This document shows, piece by piece, positions 8,604 through 18,514 of a stretch of DNA of 64,000 bases. Position numbers and translations under genes: made by a program. Below the pieces are notes generated by a model that saw nothing but the letters and a program-made list of their open reading frames with translations, did not search any database and had not been told where the DNA came from. Numbering within the stretch: position 1 is the first letter of the stretch; every line of letters starts with the position of its first letter. This DNA comes from Permianibacter aggregans (GTDB lineage Bacteria; Pseudomonadota; Gammaproteobacteria; Enterobacterales; Permianibacteraceae): assembly GCF_009756665.1 (NCBI RefSeq), contig NZ_CP037953.1, positions 2,294,001 through 2,358,000 of the forward strand. The letters are read 5' to 3'.

Positions 8604-8916
8604 TCCACAATTCCTTTTATTACAACCTTACCCGCTATTCGGGCGCGCGCACGGTAAATTGGCGCAGCTGAAAATAAAATGAATACCTAACGAAAATCGT
8701 TGCCAAACTTTTCTGACAGCGGCTGTAGAAATGGTCGTTGGTGCTCGGCAAGGGGTTTATAGGCTCGTTGAGTCATTAATCGGTAGGCTAAGTCAAAGCG
8801 TTAAGAATTGGCGAAAGCGTTGCCCCCGGACCTGATCAACAGGTAAAATTGCGCGAATTTTGACCACCCGCTTGTTTTATCCTGCCGCCTTCTCTGCGGT
8901 ATCTCCGGAGTAATCG
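8604..8916. other. 313-bp divergent intergenic region
   Basis: This lies between the start of the barrel gene (leftward) and the start of rimO (rightward). It holds the 5' regions of both, with AAAGGAAT as the ribosome site of the barrel gene near 8610 and a CTCCGGAG site before rimO. I see no ORF with coding character, no tRNA and no strong hairpin. Confidence 0.6.
8820..8849 (+). promoter_or_regulatory. candidate sigma-70 promoter of rimO
   Basis: TTGCCC and TAAAAT are separated by 18 bp, and the putative transcription start is about 60 bp before the rimO ATG. This is a match by eye only, and the -35 box is imperfect. Confidence 0.35.
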
Positions 8917-10239
8917 ATGTCCCGTTCCACCCCTAAAGTGGGTTTCGTTTCGCTTGGCTGCCCAAAGGCGCTGGTCGATTCCGAACGCATTCTGACCCAG
9001 TTGAAAACCGAGGGTTACCAAATCGTACCGACGTATAACGATGCTGATGTCGTCGTCGTCAACACCTGCGGTTTTATCGACGCCGCCGAGCAGGAATCGC
9101 TGGATGCCATCGGCGAAGCGCTGCGCGAGAACGGCAAGGTTATCGTCACTGGTTGCCTTGGCGCCAAGGCCGAGAAGATTCTTGATGTCCATCCGAATGT
9201 GTTGAGTGTCACCGGCCCACAGGCTTACGAAGCGGTCATGGGCGCCGTGCACAATGTGTTGCCGCCTAAGCACGACCCATTCGTCGATCTGGTACCGCCG
9301 CAAGGCATCAAGCTGACGCCGAAGCATTACGCGTACCTGAAAATTTCTGAAGGCTGCAATCACCGCTGCGCGTTTTGCATCATTCCGTCGATGCGCGGCG
9401 ATTTGGTCTCGCGGCCGATTGGCGATGTCATGACCGAGGCCGAAAATCTGGTTAAATCCGGCGTCAAGGAATTGCTGGTGATTTCCCAGGACACCAGTGC
9501 CTATGGCGTTGATACCAAATACCGCACTGGCTTCTGGAACGGCCGCCCGCTGAAAACCCGAATGAAAGAATTGTGCGAGGCACTCGGCGAACTCGGTGTC
9601 TGGACCCGCTTGCATTACGTTTATCCGTACCCGCATGTCAGCGACATCGTTCCGATGATGGCCGAAGGCAAAATCCTGCCTTACCTCGATATTCCGTTCC
9701 AGCACGGCAGCCCGAATGTGCTGAAGCTGATGAAGCGTCCGGCCCATGCCGAAAACACCCTGGCCCGGATCAAATCCTGGCGCGATGTCTGCCCGGACCT
9801 GGTGCTGCGTTCGACATTCATCGTCGGTTTTCCTGGCGAAACCGAAGACGATTTTCAAATCCTGCTCGACTGGCTCGAAGAAGCCCAGCTCGATCGCGTT
9901 GGCTGCTTCAAGTACTCGCCGGTCGAAGGCGCCACGGCCAATGAGCTGCCGAATCCGGTTGCTGAAGAAGTCAAGGAAGAGCGCTGGCAGCGCTTCATGG
10001 AAGTGGCCGCACGCATTTCGCGTGACAAGCTGCAAGCGAAAGTCGGCCGCACCCTTGAGGTCATCATTGATGAAGTCGATGACGAAGGCGCCATTGGCCG
10101 CAGCAAGGCCGATGCCCCGGAAATCGACGGCAAGGTCTTTGTCGACAGCAGTGATTTGAAGCCAGGCCAGATCGTCGAAGTCTTCGTGCACGAAGCCGAC
10201 GATTACGACTTGTACGCGGCGCCGCTCGGCGCCGAGTAA
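8917..10239 (+). CDS. rimO: ribosomal protein S12 (Asp) methylthiotransferase
   Basis: RimO adds a methylthio group to the conserved aspartate of ribosomal protein S12 (Asp88 in E. coli) using two 4Fe-4S clusters and S-adenosylmethionine. The 440-aa protein has the N-terminal UPF0004 domain with cysteines in LGCPK, NTCGF and TGCLG. The radical-SAM CX3CX2C motif in [16 protein letters not shown] lies near residues 147-154, and a C-terminal TRAM domain ends in [16 protein letters not shown]. coli RimO is 441 aa. It is a single gene with its own terminator. Confidence 0.97.
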   Translation: MSRSTPKVGFVSLGCPKALVDSERILTQLKTEGYQIVPTYNDADVVVVNTCGFIDAAEQESLDAIGEALRENGKVIVTGCLGAKAEKILDVHPNVLSVTGPQAYEAVMGAVHNVLPPKHDPFVDLVPPQGIKLTPKHYAYLKISEGCNHRCAFCIIPSMRGDLVSRPIGDVMTEAENLVKSGVKELLVISQDTSAYGVDTKYRTGFWNGRPLKTRMKELCEALGELGVWTRLHYVYPYPHVSDIVPMMAEGKILPYLDIPFQHGSPNVLKLMKRPAHAENTLARIKSWRDVCPDLVLRSTFIVGFPGETEDDFQILLDWLEEAQLDRVGCFKYSPVEGATANELPNPVAEEVKEERWQRFMEVAARISRDKLQAKVGRTLEVIIDEVDDEGAIGRSKADAPEIDGKVFVDSSDLKPGQIVEVFVHEADDYDLYAAPLGAE

Positions 10240-10262
10240 CCGGCTGGTCGATCAAACTTCAA

Positions 10263-10286
10263 GGCGCCGTTTCCGGCGCCTTTTTT
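10263..10286 (+). terminator. intrinsic terminator after rimO
   Basis: A seven-base-pair GC stem GGCGCCG/CGGCGCC with a 4-nt loop is followed directly by T6, 23 bp after the rimO stop. Confidence 0.9.
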
Positions 10287-10353
10287 GATTTTGCGCAATA
10301 ATGGGCTTAGCTGAAGTTGGCACAGTGCAGGGAACAACAAGGAGCATTGAACG

Positions 10354-11238
10354 ATGAAATCATTGAACAAAATCGCCGTTATCGCTGATTTACTGACTGC
10401 CGAACCGGCGCTTTCATGCGCGGTGGCGCTGGCCAAGGCCAGCAAGGCTGAGCTGGTGTTGTACGCGTTTGTCCACGACAGCCTCGGTGATGACGATGCC
10501 TTGCTCAGTGACAAAGAGCGCCATGCCTATCGGGAAAAGCTGATCGATGCCCGCCATCAGGCATTGGCCGTTGAACTGAAATCGGTAGCACCGAAATTCC
10601 GCCCGAATATCGAAGTGATTTGGCACAAGCGTTACCACGAATGGCTCTGCGACAACGTCAAAAAGCGCGGTATCGATCTGGTGATCAAGCATGGTCGGCC
10701 GAGCAAAAAAGCCTTCTACATGCCAAGCGACTGGCACTTGATGCGTCGGTTACCGGTACCGCTGTGGCTGGTCGATGACCGCAGTCCGGCCGAAGGTGCG
10801 GTGGTCGCTGCCATTGATGCCGGTGACAAGCGCAGCAGCCGGAAAAAGCTCGACCAGCAAGTGCTACAGACCGGCGCGCTGCTGGCGCCGCTGATGAAAG
10901 CGAAATTGAAGTCGGTTTTTGTCCGGGCCCTGCCACAGCTGCTGTTTGATCTCGACCTGGTTGATCACCGCTCCTACAAAAACAAGGCCGAAGAGCAAGC
11001 CAAGGCCGCCTCGGCCAAGCGCTGCAAGGAAGCCGGTGTCGATGATCAGGTCAGCAACAACCTGGTCGGTTTCGGCCATCCGGAAGACATGCTGCCGCGT
11101 TTGCTGCGCAAGGAAAAAGCAGCGTTGCTGGTCATGGGCACCGTTGGTCGCAAAGGCGTTGAGGAGTGGCTGGTCGGCAACACTTCCGAGCGGGTCATCG
11201 CCGATGTGCGCTGCGATGTGCTGATCATCAAAGGGTGA
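10354..11238 (+). CDS. tandem-domain universal stress protein (UspE-like)
   Basis: A 294-aa protein made of two Usp (adenine-nucleotide alpha-hydrolase-like) domains. The first begins LNKIAVIADLLTAEPALSCAVALAKAS. The second begins VVAAIDAGDKRSSRKKLDQQVLQTGALLAPL and ends with the ATP-binding-type loop LLVMGTVGRKGVEEWLVGNTSERVIADVRCDVLIIKG. This matches the UspE architecture (about 316 aa in E. coli), a cytoplasmic stress-induced protein tied to adhesion and motility. The first domain lacks the glycine loop and may not bind nucleotide. The ATG is preceded by an AAGGAG site. It is a single gene. Confidence 0.85.
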   Translation: MKSLNKIAVIADLLTAEPALSCAVALAKASKAELVLYAFVHDSLGDDDALLSDKERHAYREKLIDARHQALAVELKSVAPKFRPNIEVIWHKRYHEWLCDNVKKRGIDLVIKHGRPSKKAFYMPSDWHLMRRLPVPLWLVDDRSPAEGAVVAAIDAGDKRSSRKKLDQQVLQTGALLAPLMKAKLKSVFVRALPQLLFDLDLVDHRSYKNKAEEQAKAASAKRCKEAGVDDQVSNNLVGFGHPEDMLPRLLRKEKAALLVMGTVGRKGVEEWLVGNTSERVIADVRCDVLIIKG

Positions 11239-11277
11239 AAATTGCCTTGACGATGTGCTTTTAATTGCTTGATCTCA

Positions 11278-11302
11278 CGCGCCATTCGCCCTGAATGGCG
11301 CG
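11278..11302 (+). terminator. hairpin after the universal stress gene
   Basis: A ten-base-pair inverted repeat CGCGCCATTC/GAATGGCGCG with a 5-nt loop lies 40 bp after the stop. It is followed by a T-rich run interrupted by other bases (ATTCTGTCTTTTTCT), so termination is likely but not strong. Confidence 0.6.
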
Positions 11303-11452
11303 ATTCTGTCTTTTTCTGCACATTCTCTTCGGTCCACACAATAATTCTTACAATTTAGCTGGACTATGCTTCAGGCTGGCTTTTTGGGTCTAAGCGCGAT
11401 TGCCGCTTGCTACGTATAATTGCCTGATATTTCGCAAAAAATTGCTTTCCCG

Positions 11453-12514
11453 ATGAAGAAAACGCTTCCCATTTATGCCGTGCTGGCGGTGCTGCTCGGC
11501 TATGTCCTCTGGCTCTGGTGGTCAGCCAGCAGCGACGAAAACCGTGCTGGCGGTGGCCGCAGTACCGTGCCGGTCGCCGTTCAGCAAATCAGCCAGCGCA
11601 CGATGGGTGATGTCATCACTGCGCTCGGTACCGCTCAGTCGCGCGAAGGCGTGGTCATCACCTCGCAGCAGACGGGTCTGATCAAGCAGCTGCATTTCCG
11701 TGACGGCCAGGCGGTCCGCGCTGATGATCTGCTGGTCACGCTGCACGACGATGAAGAACGCGCGAAATTGCGCGAAGCCGAAGCCAAGCTCGCCGACAAT
11801 CGTTCCCAGCTCGAGCGGCTGCAGAATCTGACCAGTGGCAGCGCCGTCTCGAAATCAATGCTGGAAGAAAAAGCCTACGCGGTGCAGGTCGCTGAAGCGC
11901 AACTGCAGGTAGCGCGCGCCGCCTTGGACAAGCGCTATATCCGGGCGCCGTTTTCCGGTGTGCTCGGTGCTCGGCAGGTATCGCCTGGGGCGCTCGTCAC
12001 CGTCGGCACGCCGATCACGACGCTGGATAATTTAAGCACCGTCAAAGTCGAATTCACGATACCGGAAATGCAGGCCGGCAACATCGAACCGGGCTTGACG
12101 CTGGCAGCGACCAGTGCCGCTTATCCGGGCGAGAAATTCAAAGGCAAGCTGACCCATGTTGACACCCGCATCAACCCGGCGACGCGCACGCTGAATCTGT
12201 TGGCCGAAATCGATAACTCCGAGCGTCGCTTGAAGCCGGGCATGCTGATCGATATTCGCATCACTCAGGACAAGAACGAAGTGCTGGCGGTGCCGGAAGG
12301 TGCGCTGATCAGCCTGGCGCGTCAGCACTATGTGTTTGTCGTCGGCGAAGACAACATCGCCCGTCAGAAACAGATTGTTATCGGCAAACGCCGCATCGGT
12401 TACGCCGAAGTGCTGGAAGGCTTGCAGCTCGGTGAAACGGTGATTGTTGAAGGGACGCACAAAGTACGTGATGGCCAGCCGGTGCAAATCCAGGCGGCTG
12501 CTGCTGCCCTGTAA
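11453..12514 (+). CDS. RND efflux periplasmic adaptor (membrane fusion) subunit
   Basis: A 353-aa adaptor that links an inner-membrane RND pump to an outer-membrane channel. It has an N-terminal anchor (MKKTLPIYAVLAVLLGYVLWLWW), a first lipoyl half (GVVITSQQTGLIKQLHFRDGQAV), an alpha-hairpin (DNRSQLERLQNLTSGSAVSKSMLEEK) and a second lipoyl half (RYIRAPFSGVLGARQVSPGALV). The beta-barrel follows (PGEKFKGKLTHVDTRINPATRTL). The ATG at 11453 is used because it opens the membrane anchor; a TTG upstream is unlikely. It lies 12 bp upstream of the RND permease. No outer-membrane partner or TetR-type regulator is adjacent. Confidence 0.92.
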   Translation: MKKTLPIYAVLAVLLGYVLWLWWSASSDENRAGGGRSTVPVAVQQISQRTMGDVITALGTAQSREGVVITSQQTGLIKQLHFRDGQAVRADDLLVTLHDDEERAKLREAEAKLADNRSQLERLQNLTSGSAVSKSMLEEKAYAVQVAEAQLQVARAALDKRYIRAPFSGVLGARQVSPGALVTVGTPITTLDNLSTVKVEFTIPEMQAGNIEPGLTLAATSAAYPGEKFKGKLTHVDTRINPATRTLNLLAEIDNSERRLKPGMLIDIRITQDKNEVLAVPEGALISLARQHYVFVVGEDNIARQKQIVIGKRRIGYAEVLEGLQLGETVIVEGTHKVRDGQPVQIQAAAAAL

Positions 12515-12526
12515 CGGAGTGTAACC

Positions 12527-15500
12527 ATGTGGTTGTCTGATACTTCCGTCAAACGCCCGGTGCTGGCGATGGTGATCAATTTGTTGATCATCACGTTCGG
12601 CTTGATGGCGTTCAATTTTCTCAATCTTCGCGAATACCCGGACGTCAATCCGCCAATTGTCTCGGTCGACACCGATTACCCGGGTGCTTCCGCCGCGATT
12701 GTCGAAACCCGTATTACCCAGATCATCGAAGATCGGATCAGCGGCATCGCCGGCATTCGTTCAATCACGTCGCGCAGCAGCAACGGCCGCTCCAGTATTT
12801 CGATTGAGTTCTCCTCCGATCGCGATATTGACGCCGCCGCCAACGATGTTCGTGATCGCGTCTCGCGTGTGCTCGATAATTTGCCGGACGATGTCGACCC
12901 GCCGGAAGTGTCGAAAGCCGATTCCGATGACAACGTCATCATCTGGTTCAACTTGTCTTCCGATACGCTGAATACGCTGGAGCTGACTGATTACGGTTCC
13001 CGCTATATCGAAGATCGTTTTGCATCGCTCGACGGTGTTGCCCGTGTGCGCCTGGGCGGCGGCAGTCGCTACGCGATGCGCATCGAACTGAATCATGATG
13101 CCATGGCGGCGCGTTCGATTACCGTTACCGATATCGAGCGGGCATTGCGCTCGGAAAACGTCGAGTTACCGGCCGGTGAATTGCGCTCCACCGATCGAGA
13201 AATGACCGCACGGGTGTTGCGCGGTTACACCAGCGAACAGGAGTTCCGTGAGCTGGTGATTCGCAAAGATGCCAACGGCCATTTGGTGCGTCTCGGTGAA
13301 ATCGCCGATATTTTCCTTGGTGCCTCTGAAGACAAAATTTATTTCCGCGGTAATGGTCAGGACGTTATCGGTATCGGTATCGTCAAGCAATCGACGGCGA
13401 ACACCTTGTCGGTTGCTCGCGCCGCCAAGGCCGAATACGAACGCATCAAGGAAAATCTGCCACCAAATATTCAGCTGCATGAAAGCTATGACAGCTCGGT
13501 GTTTATCGAGCAGGCGATCTTTGAGGTGTACCTGACACTGTCGATCGCGATGGTGCTGGTCATCATGGTCATCTACTTATTTCTCGGCACTCTGCGCGCC
13601 ACGCTGGTGCCGGCGGTGACCGTACCGATTTCCTTGATCGGCGCATTCGCGATTCTGTGGATACTCGGTTTCTCAATCAACCTGCTGACTTTGTTGGCGC
13701 TGGTACTGGCGATCGGTCTGGTCGTTGACGACGCGATCGTGGTGCTGGAGAACATTTACCGCCGTATCGAACACGGTGAGCCGCCGCTACTGGCGGCGTT
13801 CAATGGCGCTCGCGAAGTGGGTTTCGCCGTGGTGGCGACCACGGCCGTGTTGGTCGCGGTGTTCGTGCCGATCATGTTTCTCGAAGGTGACTTCGGCAAA
13901 TTGTTCAGCGAATTCGCGCTGACCATTGCGGGTGCAGTCGTGCTGTCGTCGATCACGGCGCTGACGTTGGCACCGGTGATGTGCGCGTTCCTGCTGAAAT
14001 CAGAACGTAAACATTCGGCGCTGCAAGCCTGGGTTGACCGGAAAACCCAGGCGATGGAAAACGGCTACGGCCGCATGCTCGAAGAACTGATGCACCACAA
14101 AGTGCTGTTCTTTTCGCTGATTGGTTTGGTGCTATTGGCCATCGTTGGTTTGTTCAAGATTTTGCCGGCGGAACTGGCGCCGAAAGAAGATCGCGGCGGC
14201 TTTTTCATCAACGTGCTGGGGCCGGAAGGCGCGACCTACGAACACACGGTGCGCAACATCAAGGAAATCGAAACGATGTTGCAGCCTTATCTCGACAGCG
14301 GCGAATTCAATCGCTTGTTGACCCGTGCGCCCGGGTTCGGTGGCAACGCCATGAACTCCGGCTTTGTCATCGTCGGTTTGGATGATTTCGGTGAGCGTCG
14401 TAATGGTTTTACCATCGTCAACGAAGTCAACGAAAAACTGTCGGCACTGCCAGGGGTGCGTGCTTTCGGCGCCATCCGCCAATCACTCGGTGGTGGTGGC
14501 AGCACACCGGTGCAATTCGTGATCGGCGGAGACGATTACGCCCAGCTTGCGCAATGGCGTGATGTCATCATGGCACGTGCCAGCGAGCACGGCGGCTTCA
14601 CCAACGTTCAGGCTGATTACAAGGAAACGCTTCCGCAATTCCTGCTGACCATCGATCACAATCGCGCGGCGGATTTGGGCGTTTCGGTGCAGGCGATTGG
14701 TGTCACGCTGCAAACCTTGTTGTCCGGGCGCCGGATGACCACGTTCAATCAGTCTGGTGAAGAATACGATGTCCAGGTTCGCGGCGAGGAAACCCAGTTC
14801 CGCACACCGGCCGATTTGCAGAACGTATACTTACGTTCGGAAAAAACCGGCGAATTGATCTCATTGTCCAATATGGTTACAGGCTATGAGCAAGCCGGTG
14901 CCAACACGCTGAACCGCTACAACCGGGTACGCGCCATTACCATCAGCGCCAACCTTGTTGATGGCTTTACGCTCGGCGCTGCGCTGGAATATTTGAACAG
15001 CGTTGTGCGTGATGAACTCAATAACGAACCGCGCGTCGATTACAAAGGTGAGTCAGAACGCTTTGTCGAACAGTCGGGCAGTACGGCATTTGTATTCGGC
15101 TTGGCGATCCTGATTGTTTACCTGGTGTTGGCGGCGCAGTTCGAAAGCTTCGTGCATCCGCTGGTGATCATGCTGACGGTGCCGTTGGCGGTACTCGGTG
15201 CCTTGATCGGTTTGCAGGTCATGGGCATGACGCTTAACATCTACTCACAGGTTGGCATCATCATGTTGGTGGGTCTAGCGACCAAGAACGGTATTCTGAT
15301 TGTCGAGTTCACCAACCAGATGCGTGATGCCGGTAAAGATTTTGATACCGCGTTGATTGATGCATCGAAACGCCGCCTGCGTCCGATTGTCATGACCAGT
15401 GTCACGGCGTTGATGGGGGCGTTGCCGCTGGTGTTGGCAAGCGGTGCTGGTGCTGAATCACGTCAGGTGCTCGGTGTTGTGATTTTCTCCGGTGTCGCCT

Positions 15501-15619
15501 TATCGACGTTACTGACCTTGTTTGTCGTGCCGATGGCCTACAATCTGATGGCGCGCAAAACCTCGTCGCCAGAAGCGGTCAGCCGCGCCTTGCAGGATTT
15601 GCAGAAACAAGAAGCATAA
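12527..15619 (+). CDS. RND multidrug efflux permease (HAE1 type)
   Basis: A 1030-aa proton-driven inner-membrane transporter of the AcrB/MexB/MexF family, usually a trimer. Residues 1-35 hold the first membrane helix (VLAMVINLLIITFGLMAF). A large porter domain follows, then helices 2-6 with the proton-relay Asp pair in GLVVDDAIVVLENIYRRIEHG, a second porter domain, and helices 8-12 with a conserved block (FTNQMRDAGKDFDTALIDASKRRLRPIVMTS). The length fits the family. Substrates cannot be deduced. It follows the adaptor gene and is followed 9 bp later by the amidohydrolase, which may share the transcript. Confidence 0.95.
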   Translation: MWLSDTSVKRPVLAMVINLLIITFGLMAFNFLNLREYPDVNPPIVSVDTDYPGASAAIVETRITQIIEDRISGIAGIRSITSRSSNGRSSISIEFSSDRDIDAAANDVRDRVSRVLDNLPDDVDPPEVSKADSDDNVIIWFNLSSDTLNTLELTDYGSRYIEDRFASLDGVARVRLGGGSRYAMRIELNHDAMAARSITVTDIERALRSENVELPAGELRSTDREMTARVLRGYTSEQEFRELVIRKDANGHLVRLGEIADIFLGASEDKIYFRGNGQDVIGIGIVKQSTANTLSVARAAKAEYERIKENLPPNIQLHESYDSSVFIEQAIFEVYLTLSIAMVLVIMVIYLFLGTLRATLVPAVTVPISLIGAFAILWILGFSINLLTLLALVLAIGLVVDDAIVVLENIYRRIEHGEPPLLAAFNGAREVGFAVVATTAVLVAVFVPIMFLEGDFGKLFSEFALTIAGAVVLSSITALTLAPVMCAFLLKSERKHSALQAWVDRKTQAMENGYGRMLEELMHHKVLFFSLIGLVLLAIVGLFKILPAELAPKEDRGGFFINVLGPEGATYEHTVRNIKEIETMLQPYLDSGEFNRLLTRAPGFGGNAMNSGFVIVGLDDFGERRNGFTIVNEVNEKLSALPGVRAFGAIRQSLGGGGSTPVQFVIGGDDYAQLAQWRDVIMARASEHGGFTNVQADYKETLPQFLLTIDHNRAADLGVSVQAIGVTLQTLLSGRRMTTFNQSGEEYDVQVRGEETQFRTPADLQNVYLRSEKTGELISLSNMVTGYEQAGANTLNRYNRVRAITISANLVDGFTLGAALEYLNSVVRDELNNEPRVDYKGESERFVEQSGSTAFVFGLAILIVYLVLAAQFESFVHPLVIMLTVPLAVLGALIGLQVMGMTLNIYSQVGIIMLVGLATKNGILIVEFTNQMRDAGKDFDTALIDASKRRLRPIVMTSVTALMGALPLVLASGAGAESRQVLGVVIFSGVALSTLLTLFVVPMAYNLMARKTSSPEAVSRALQDLQKQEA

Positions 15620-15628
15620 GGGCAGAAA

Positions 15629-16897
15629 ATGAAAACCAAAATCGGTATCGCCATGGCGGCGCTGTTTGCTTGCTCGGCAACGATGGCGCAAGTCACGGTG
15701 CTCAGTGCTGAACGTCTGCTTGATGTCAGAACAGGCAAGTATCAGTCAAAGCCGTTTGTCATCATTGAAGACGGCAAGATTCGCGAGATCGTTTTTGATG
15801 CGAACAAACTGCCTGCCGATGCCAAGCGCGTTGATTTGCCTGGCCATACACTATTGCCTGGTTTGATCGATATGCATGTGCATCTCGATAGTGATCCAAG
15901 TTATGGCGGTTATACCGGACTGCAATTCAGCGATCGCTTCTGGTCGGCACTGATGGTGCCGAACGCAGAAAAAACTCTGCTTGCCGGCTTCACCACGGTG
16001 CGCAATGTTGGTGCCGATGCCTGGAACGATGTTGGTCTGCGGCAAGCAATTGACGAAGGCAAGATCATCGGTCCACGCGTGATCACAGCCGCTTACAGTT
16101 TCGGCGCCACTGGTGGTCATTGCGACTCGACGTTCTTTCCACCTTCCATGAATCAGAAAAGTCCGTTCAACGCCGACAATCCAGACGAAGCGCGCAAGCG
16201 CGTGCGTGAACTGCGTAAATACGGTGCACAAGTGATCAAGATTTGCGCGACTGGCGGTGTGTTCTCACGCAACACCGAGCCAGGTCAGCAGCAAATGACT
16301 TATGAAGAAATGAAAGCTGTTGTCGACGAAGCCCATATGTGGGGTTTGAAGGTTGCGGCCCATGCCCATGGCACGGCCGGCATCAAAGACGCGATTCGCG
16401 CCGGCGTCGATACCATTGAACACGCCAGCCTGATTGACGACGAAGGCATCAAGCTGGCGAAAAAACACGGCGCTTATCTGTCGATGGATATCTACAACAC
16501 CGAATACACCCAGGCCGAAGGCAAGAAGAACGGTGTGCTCGAGGACAACCTGCGTAAAGATCGGGAAGTCGCCGATGTCCAGCGCGAAGGTTTTCGCAAA
16601 GCGCATAAAGCCGGTGTCAAAATGGTTTATGGCACCGACACCGGCGTCTACCCGCACGGCGACAACGGCAAACAATTCGCCGTCATGGTTCGTTACGGCA
16701 TGAGTCCGTTGCAGGCGATTCAGGCCGCGACGATAAACTCCGCCGAAGCACTGGGAAAAAAGGGTGAACTCGGCGTTATCGACAGCGAGCATTACGCCGA
16801 TATCATCGCGGTAAAAGGCGATCCATTGCAGAACGTTGAACTACTGGAATCAGTACCATTCGTGATGAAAAACGGTGTCGTTTACCAGTCTCCGTGA
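15629..16897 (+). CDS. exported amidohydrolase (imidazolonepropionase/prolidase-like)
   Basis: A 422-aa metal-dependent hydrolase with a signal peptide (MKTKIGIAMAALFACSATMA). The amidohydrolase-superfamily ligands are visible: HXH in IDMHVHLDSD, a Lys in QVIKICATGG, His in VAAHAHG and TIEHASL, and the catalytic Asp in VYGTDTGVYPHGDN. This pattern is typical of the exported group that hydrolyses Xaa-Pro or Xaa-Arg/Lys dipeptides, but the exact substrate is not certain. It follows the RND permease by 9 bp and is followed by a hairpin shared with the convergent Tsx-like gene. Confidence 0.88.
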   Translation: MKTKIGIAMAALFACSATMAQVTVLSAERLLDVRTGKYQSKPFVIIEDGKIREIVFDANKLPADAKRVDLPGHTLLPGLIDMHVHLDSDPSYGGYTGLQFSDRFWSALMVPNAEKTLLAGFTTVRNVGADAWNDVGLRQAIDEGKIIGPRVITAAYSFGATGGHCDSTFFPPSMNQKSPFNADNPDEARKRVRELRKYGAQVIKICATGGVFSRNTEPGQQQMTYEEMKAVVDEAHMWGLKVAAHAHGTAGIKDAIRAGVDTIEHASLIDDEGIKLAKKHGAYLSMDIYNTEYTQAEGKKNGVLEDNLRKDREVADVQREGFRKAHKAGVKMVYGTDTGVYPHGDNGKQFAVMVRYGMSPLQAIQAATINSAEALGKKGELGVIDSEHYADIIAVKGDPLQNVELLESVPFVMKNGVVYQSP

Positions 16898-16902
16898 GAT
16901 GC

Positions 16903-16927
16903 AAAGCGGGGTCGATGGCCCCGCTTT
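16903..16927. terminator. hairpin between convergent amidohydrolase and Tsx-like genes
   Basis: A nine-base-pair inverted repeat AAAGCGGGG/CCCCGCTTT with a 7-nt loop begins 6 bp after the amidohydrolase stop. There is no long T run beyond the T's in the stem itself, so it may work in both directions but weakly. Confidence 0.6.
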
Positions 16928-16956
16928 GGCAAATAGGCTGTGTGATGACGTCTCGA

Positions 16957-17763
16957 TCAAAAATGCCATTTGAGCAGTAGTTGCGTGACGTTCTCTCGCA
17001 CACCATCAACCGCGGTTTTGTTTTTCCAGTATTGTTGTTCAATACCGAGATAGCAGCGTCCTGCGCGCGCACCGAGTTGCTGACATAAATCCCATTTCAA
17101 TTGCGGGGCGGCCAGAATCCAATTGTTGGCTTTCCCTTCATTGTCCGCCCAATCGAAAAAGCCATCGAACAAAAAGTGCTGATCATCTATCGAGAATGGC
17201 AGAGCCCAGCTTAATGTTATCTGCACGGTTTCGCCGGCACGTAATGACTGACCGCTGATGGCCGATACGGTGCGGGTATCACGCCAATAGACATTGCTGC
17301 GCAGAAAGCGAAAGCCCGGTACCGACCAATCGGTGCCGATGCCGATCAGATTGGCTTCGACTTCCCGCACGGCAGGCTGATTGTGCCATTTGCGTCCGCG
17401 CTCAAGATTGCCGGCAAGATACAGGTGACGCCACGGTGCTGCATTGTCGTCACTGGTCCAGAAGCGCCAGCGCGGTGATAATTCACCGTACCATTCGTAA
17501 CGACCTTTATTGGCGCCATTCAGATCTTCGCTGAAATCGATAAAGCCAAACAGGTCGCCAACTGAGCCGTTGGCCGCTACTTCATAGGTCAGCAATTGTC
17601 GATGGCTGGCGCCAAGTTGATAGTCTTTGCCGTGCAGGTAACTCAAACTGTGTCGCCAAGTTTGGGTGTCGGCGCCGAGTGTTGACGAGCACCATAACAG
17701 CGCCGTAAGCAACGCGACGCCACAACCAACACAATACCGCCAGTCACTGATGCCAGCATGCAT
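16957..17763 (-). CDS. Tsx/OmpK-family outer-membrane nucleoside channel
   Basis: A 268-aa outer-membrane beta-barrel with an N-terminal signal region (VGCGVALLTALLWCSSTLGA). The FGFIDFSEDLNGANKGRYEWYGELSPRW motif and the closing strand VTQLLLKWHF match the Tsx/OmpK nucleoside-specific channel family, including the characteristic FxDF and GE.SPR strands. The mature region is about 235 aa, close to Tsx. It is convergent with the amidohydrolase. The annotated ATG gives a 30-residue leader, and a shorter start is possible. Substrate specificity is inferred from family only. Confidence 0.82.
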   Translation of the reverse strand: MHAGISDWRYCVGCGVALLTALLWCSSTLGADTQTWRHSLSYLHGKDYQLGASHRQLLTYEVAANGSVGDLFGFIDFSEDLNGANKGRYEWYGELSPRWRFWTSDDNAAPWRHLYLAGNLERGRKWHNQPAVREVEANLIGIGTDWSVPGFRFLRSNVYWRDTRTVSAISGQSLRAGETVQITLSWALPFSIDDQHFLFDGFFDWADNEGKANNWILAAPQLKWDLCQQLGARAGRCYLGIEQQYWKNKTAVDGVRENVTQLLLKWHF

Positions 17764-17884
17764 GGTTCGTCCCTAATGGCCGACGTCTTAAATCTGTTGA
17801 ACGATGGACTTTTCCGTTTGCGTTGCGCAAAAGTGAACAGCGTAAACGTTGCTAATCAGCGTAGTACAAGCGCTGTGGTTTTGC

Positions 17885-18280
17885 TTAATCATACAACTCG
17901 CATTGCGCTGGCATTTGTACCCACGGATGTTTGCGCTCCATGTAAACCGCGACAGTTGGTGGCGGAAAACTCGGGTCGGCAAAAACGCCAACTGGTATGG
18001 CAAGCACTTCCGGTTGCGCCAGAATCCGGTAGTAAACAATGGCGGCGCAGTGCGGACAGAAATGGAATTCGGCCGTTCCACCGCTGTCGCCGGTGCGTTG
18101 GTACTGATGGCTCTTTCCGGTTATCTCAACCGCGGATGCCGGAAAGCGAGCCTGCATACCGAACACGCTGCCGGTGCGGCGCTGACAGGCCAGGCAATGG
18201 CATACCGAAATGCGCACCGGTTCGGCGTTGACGGTTGCGGTTAATTGTCCACAGCTACAAGCAGCATGGCGGGTTTTCAT
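17885..18280 (-). CDS. GFA-domain protein (CENP-V/Gfa family zinc protein)
   Basis: A 131-aa protein of the glutathione-dependent formaldehyde-activating (Gfa) family. The zinc-binding cysteines are clear: HAACSCGQLTATV, then CHCLACQRRTGSVFG and FHFCPHCAAIVYY. Family members form a small beta-tent fold and are mostly of unknown substrate; the formaldehyde name comes from one member. The ATG at 18280 is chosen because an AAGGAAAG site precedes it and the cysteine motif begins just after. The longer reading frame upstream has no family similarity. Confidence 0.85.
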   Translation of the reverse strand: MKTRHAACSCGQLTATVNAEPVRISVCHCLACQRRTGSVFGMQARFPASAVEITGKSHQYQRTGDSGGTAEFHFCPHCAAIVYYRILAQPEVLAIPVGVFADPSFPPPTVAVYMERKHPWVQMPAQCELYD

Positions 18281-18514
18281 TGTGCTTTCCTTGTTGTTGC
18301 GCAATCGTCTCAGCATAACCGCTTGCATTGCTCTTGCCGAGCAGTAGAATGCGCGCGCCGGCGTCGGCCGGCAATGGACCGGCTTGGTGCCTGCCAGACC
18401 GAATGACGAACGGAATCGTTGCTGCAATGTTTCCTTCCCGCTTCAACTCGTTCGTTTCGCCAATCATTAAATGAAAACAACAAAGCCTATCCGACGATAA
18501 GCTGGAGTGAAGAC

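Noticed and set aside
8836-10191. A 451-codon open frame antisense to rimO
   Set aside because: It mirrors the GC codon pattern of rimO, which has full family similarity; the antisense product has no recognisable domain.
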